This document shows, one piece after another, positions 61,345 through 64,000 of a stretch of 64,000 bases of DNA (position 1 is the first letter of the stretch; each line of letters starts with the position of its first letter). Below the pieces are notes generated by a model that was not told the origin of the DNA, did not search any database, and was given only the letters and a program-made list of their open reading frames with translations. Origin of the DNA: Roseburia porci (GTDB lineage Bacteria; Bacillota; Clostridia; Lachnospirales; Lachnospiraceae); NCBI RefSeq assembly GCF_009695765.1, contig NZ_VUNI01000008.1:1-64000 (forward strand), in the 5' to 3' direction. Made by a program: the position numbers and the translations under genes.

Positions 61345-63600
61345 ATGAATTTAGAGATGTTAAATACTCCGCAGAGAGAGGCAGTTGAGCATACGGAAGG
61401 ACCACTTCTGATCCTTGCAGGAGCGGGATCTGGAAAGACAAGAGTGCTGACACACAGAACCGCATATCTGATCGAAGAACTTGGGGTGAATCCATATCAT
61501 ATCATGGCGATCACTTTTACCAATAAAGCAGCGGGTGAGATGAGAGAGCGAATTGATGACATGGTCGGATATGGCTCGGAGAGCATCTGGGTGACGACGT
61601 TTCACAGCACCTGTGTGCGCATTTTAAGGAGATACATTGACCGGCTTGGATATGGAACGAATTTTACAATATATGATGCGGATGACCAGAAAACGCTTAT
61701 GAAGGAGATCTGTAAGCGGCTGGAGATCGATACGAAGATTTATAAGGAAAAAATGTTCCTGAGTGTCATTTCATCGGCAAAGGATGAATTGATTGATCCA
61801 ATCGAATTTACGACACGCGCTGCCGGAGATTATAACAAACGCAGACAGGCAGATGTTTACCGGGAATATCAGGCGGAGCTTAAGAAGAATAATGCACTGG
61901 ATTTTGATGATCTGATTTTTAAGACGGTTGAGTTATTCAAACTGAATAAAGACGTGCTGGATTCTTATCAGGAAAGATTCCGTTATATTATGGTGGACGA
62001 GTATCAGGATACGAATACTGCACAGTTCGAACTGATCCGGCTTCTTGCCATGAAATATAAGAATCTTTGTGTGGTAGGTGATGACGATCAGTCGATTTAT
62101 AAATTCCGTGGCGCCAATATTTACAATATACTGAATTTTGAGAAGCATTTTCCGGATGCAAAAGTAATCAAGCTGGAACAGAATTACCGCTCAACACAGA
62201 ATATTCTGGATGCGGCGAACAGTGTGATTGCAAACAATGTCGGAAGAAAAGAGAAGTCTCTTTGGACGGATAATGGAAGAGGCGATAAGATCACATTTGA
62301 GCAGCTGGATTCAGCGTATGAGGAAGCGGATTATGTGGCAAGAGATATTGCAGGAAAAGTCCGAAGAGGAGAATATACCTATCATGACTGTGCTGTGTTG
62401 TACCGCACGAATGCCCAGTCTCGTTTGTTTGAGGAACGTTTTATTAACAGTAACATTCCATATAAGATCGTCGGAGGGGTAAACTTCTATGCCAGAAGAG
62501 AAATCAAGGATCTTCTTGCATATCTGAAAACGATTGATAATGGTCGTGATGATCTTGCGGTAAAGCGAATTATCAATGTTCCAAAGAGGGGAATCGGGGC
62601 AGCATCTCTGGCAAAGGTCTCTGATTATGCAGCTGAAAAAGAGATGGATTTTTATCAGGCATTGCGCTGGGCTGATGAGATTCCGGGAATTGGAAGAGCA
62701 GCAGCAAAGATTAAACCGTTTGTTCTTTTTATCCAGTCGATGAAAGCAAGGGCGGAGAATGGAAGTATTTCGGAACTGCTTCAGAAAATTATCGAAGAGA
62801 CCGGATATGTAGCGGAATTAGAGGCTGAAGGAACGGATGAAGCACAGAGCAGGATCGAGAATATTGATGAATTTATGAGCAAAGTTGTATCCTATGAGGA
62901 AGGAACCGATGAACCGACATTGAGTGGATTTCTAGAGGAAGTTGCTCTGGTAGCTGATATTGATGGATTGGATGACAACAGTGATTATGTGGTTCTTATG
63001 ACATTGCACAGTGCGAAGGGACTGGAGTTCCCGAATGTATATCTTGCGGGAATGGAAGACGGACTTTTCCCTAGCTATATGTCGATCACGGCAGACAATT
63101 CGGATCAGGAGATAGAAGAGGAACGAAGACTGGCATATGTGGGAATCACAAGGGCAAAAGAGCATCTGACGATCACATCGGCAAGAATGCGCATGGTACG
63201 CGGACAGACGCAGTATGGCGCAGTCTCACGTTTTGTAAAGGAGATTCCGTCGGAACTTTTAAAAGGTGAGATCTATGAACCGAAGAATTACCACGATGAG
63301 CCGATGCAGGAAAGTACATATCAGAAAGCAAGAAAGGCATTTCGTTCCACTCCGGTATCCTATGGAAGCAGGACTCCACAGTATACCCCGGTCACAAATC
63401 AGAGATCCTTTGAGAGCAGCAATACAACAGGCGCTGCATTGAGCTATCAGGTTGGAGACCGTGTGCGTCATATGAAGTTTGGAGATGGCGAAGTTAAGGC
63501 AATCGTGGCCGGCGGACGCGATTATGAAGTGACTGTTGATTTTGATAAAGCAGGCACGAAAAAAATGTTTTCGTCCTTTGCCAAACTGAAAAAAATTTAA
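61345..63600 (+). CDS. pcrA: ATP-dependent DNA helicase PcrA (UvrD/Rep family)
   Basis: A 751-residue superfamily 1A helicase used in replication, repair and recombination control. Walker A is GAGSGKT (26-32). VDEYQDTN is motif II, GDDDQSIYKFRGA motif III, LEQNYRST motif IV, and VVLMTLHSAKGLEFPNVYL and VGITRAKEHLTI are motifs V-VI. The C-terminus has a Tudor-like domain (YQVGDRVRHMKFGDGEV) that contacts RNA polymerase in related proteins. The start follows AAAGGA. Confidence 0.96.
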   Translation: MNLEMLNTPQREAVEHTEGPLLILAGAGSGKTRVLTHRTAYLIEELGVNPYHIMAITFTNKAAGEMRERIDDMVGYGSESIWVTTFHSTCVRILRRYIDRLGYGTNFTIYDADDQKTLMKEICKRLEIDTKIYKEKMFLSVISSAKDELIDPIEFTTRAAGDYNKRRQADVYREYQAELKKNNALDFDDLIFKTVELFKLNKDVLDSYQERFRYIMVDEYQDTNTAQFELIRLLAMKYKNLCVVGDDDQSIYKFRGANIYNILNFEKHFPDAKVIKLEQNYRSTQNILDAANSVIANNVGRKEKSLWTDNGRGDKITFEQLDSAYEEADYVARDIAGKVRRGEYTYHDCAVLYRTNAQSRLFEERFINSNIPYKIVGGVNFYARREIKDLLAYLKTIDNGRDDLAVKRIINVPKRGIGAASLAKVSDYAAEKEMDFYQALRWADEIPGIGRAAAKIKPFVLFIQSMKARAENGSISELLQKIIEETGYVAELEAEGTDEAQSRIENIDEFMSKVVSYEEGTDEPTLSGFLEEVALVADIDGLDDNSDYVVLMTLHSAKGLEFPNVYLAGMEDGLFPSYMSITADNSDQEIEEERRLAYVGITRAKEHLTITSARMRMVRGQTQYGAVSRFVKEIPSELLKGEIYEPKNYHDEPMQESTYQKARKAFRSTPVSYGSRTPQYTPVTNQRSFESSNTTGAALSYQVGDRVRHMKFGDGEVKAIVAGGRDYEVTVDFDKAGTKKMFSSFAKLKKI

Positions 63601-63741
63601 ATCATATATTTGTAATTTTTCATAGGAAAATTGGGCATTATATGATATAATAACAGTAAATTATTAGTGATGCCGATCACTTTGCTGAATATAATAACAG
63701 GAGTGAGCCGGAAGCAGACTACGAGAAGGAGTGGTGTTCAT

Positions 63742-64000
63742 ATGAATAAGATGGAAGAGATCTTAAACGCTGCAAAATTAAATGAATTACTCAACAAGAA
63801 AGACGCTGAAGAGAAGAAACCTTCTAAGACAATGATCGTATTTGCAATCATTGGTATTGTTGTAGCAGTTGCTGCAGCTGCTTATGGTATTTATCGTTTC
63901 TTTACACCGGATTATCTGGATGATTTTGAAGACGATTTTGATGATGACTTCGATGACGATTTCTTTGAGGATGAGGACGACGACGCAGCAGACAAAGAAT
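63742..64000 (+). CDS. Membrane protein with a very acidic tail, partial
   Basis: The first 86 codons are visible; the gene leaves the window. It starts MNKMEEILNAAKLNELL behind AAGGAG, then one TM helix (VFAIIGIVVAVAAAAYGIY), then YRFFTPDYLDDFEDDFDD and a run of Asp/Glu/Phe. I recall similar uncharacterised Lachnospiraceae proteins with this start. A TATAAT at 63646-63651 may be its -10. The acidic tail is presumably outside the membrane and may bind cations, but no function is known. Confidence 0.7.
   Translation, partial: MNKMEEILNAAKLNELLNKKDAEEKKPSKTMIVFAIIGIVVAVAAAAYGIYRFFTPDYLDDFEDDFDDDFDDDFFEDEDDDAADKE

Overview
The window looks like a chromosomal segment of a gut Lachnospiraceae (Clostridium cluster XIVa; Dorea, Coprococcus, Mediterraneibacter-like). 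This is inferred from moderate GC, strong GGAGG-type ribosome binding sites, typical protein families (FeoA-FeoB fusion, circularly permuted GH3, SleC-type cortex-lytic homologue, DUF1836, type-2 GalT) and protein sequence style. It is not a species identification. No CRISPR array, rRNA, prophage or replication origin was seen.

Left end (1-9.4 kb): the end of an insertion sequence cuts off a small gene in front of a P1B-like metal ATPase. Then come a CapA-like lipoprotein, an ABC-F ATPase, a Fur-box-controlled FeoA-FeoB ferrous iron transporter and a hybrid histidine kinase. From 9.4 to 13.6 kb: cell-wall enzymes (polysaccharide deacetylase with Ig-like repeats, M14 peptidase), a lipid kinase and a YhhN membrane protein. 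From 13.7 to 19.3 kb: tRNA-Gly, then a signalling locus of a LytS-like kinase, a receiver/SARP-type regulator, a promoter with SARP-style direct repeats, a degenerate receiver and a sortase-anchored surface protein. From 19.4 to 31 kb: small membrane proteins, thyA-folA-AEC transporter-ilvB-ilvN-GH3, tcdA, a MITE-like element, a flavin reductase and a SleC homologue.

From 31 to 38.7 kb: a palindrome-rich leader, truA-recJ, a soluble MCP-like protein with a lipase-like hydrolase, a PAP2 protein and an L,D-transpeptidase. From 38.8 to 56 kb lies a galactan/galacto-oligosaccharide locus: GH42, a LacI regulator with three candidate operators, an unrecognised 616-residue protein overlapping a zinc-ribbon protein, an AraC regulator, an ABC sugar importer, GH2, a GH53 galactanase without a signal peptide, galK and galT. 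The parts fit together as import of galacto-oligosaccharides, intracellular cleavage to galactose, and the Leloir pathway up to UDP-galactose. From 56 to 64 kb: MATE exporter, hisC, small exporter, CPBP protease, YerC-type regulator, DUF1836 regulator, pcrA and a truncated acidic membrane protein.

The most unusual items are the LacI-controlled unknown gene pair (42.2-44.3 kb), the SARP-promoter/pseudo-receiver/surface-protein locus (13.9-19.3 kb), the MITE-like element with partial copies near sugar genes, and the palindrome-dense 450-nt leader of truA.
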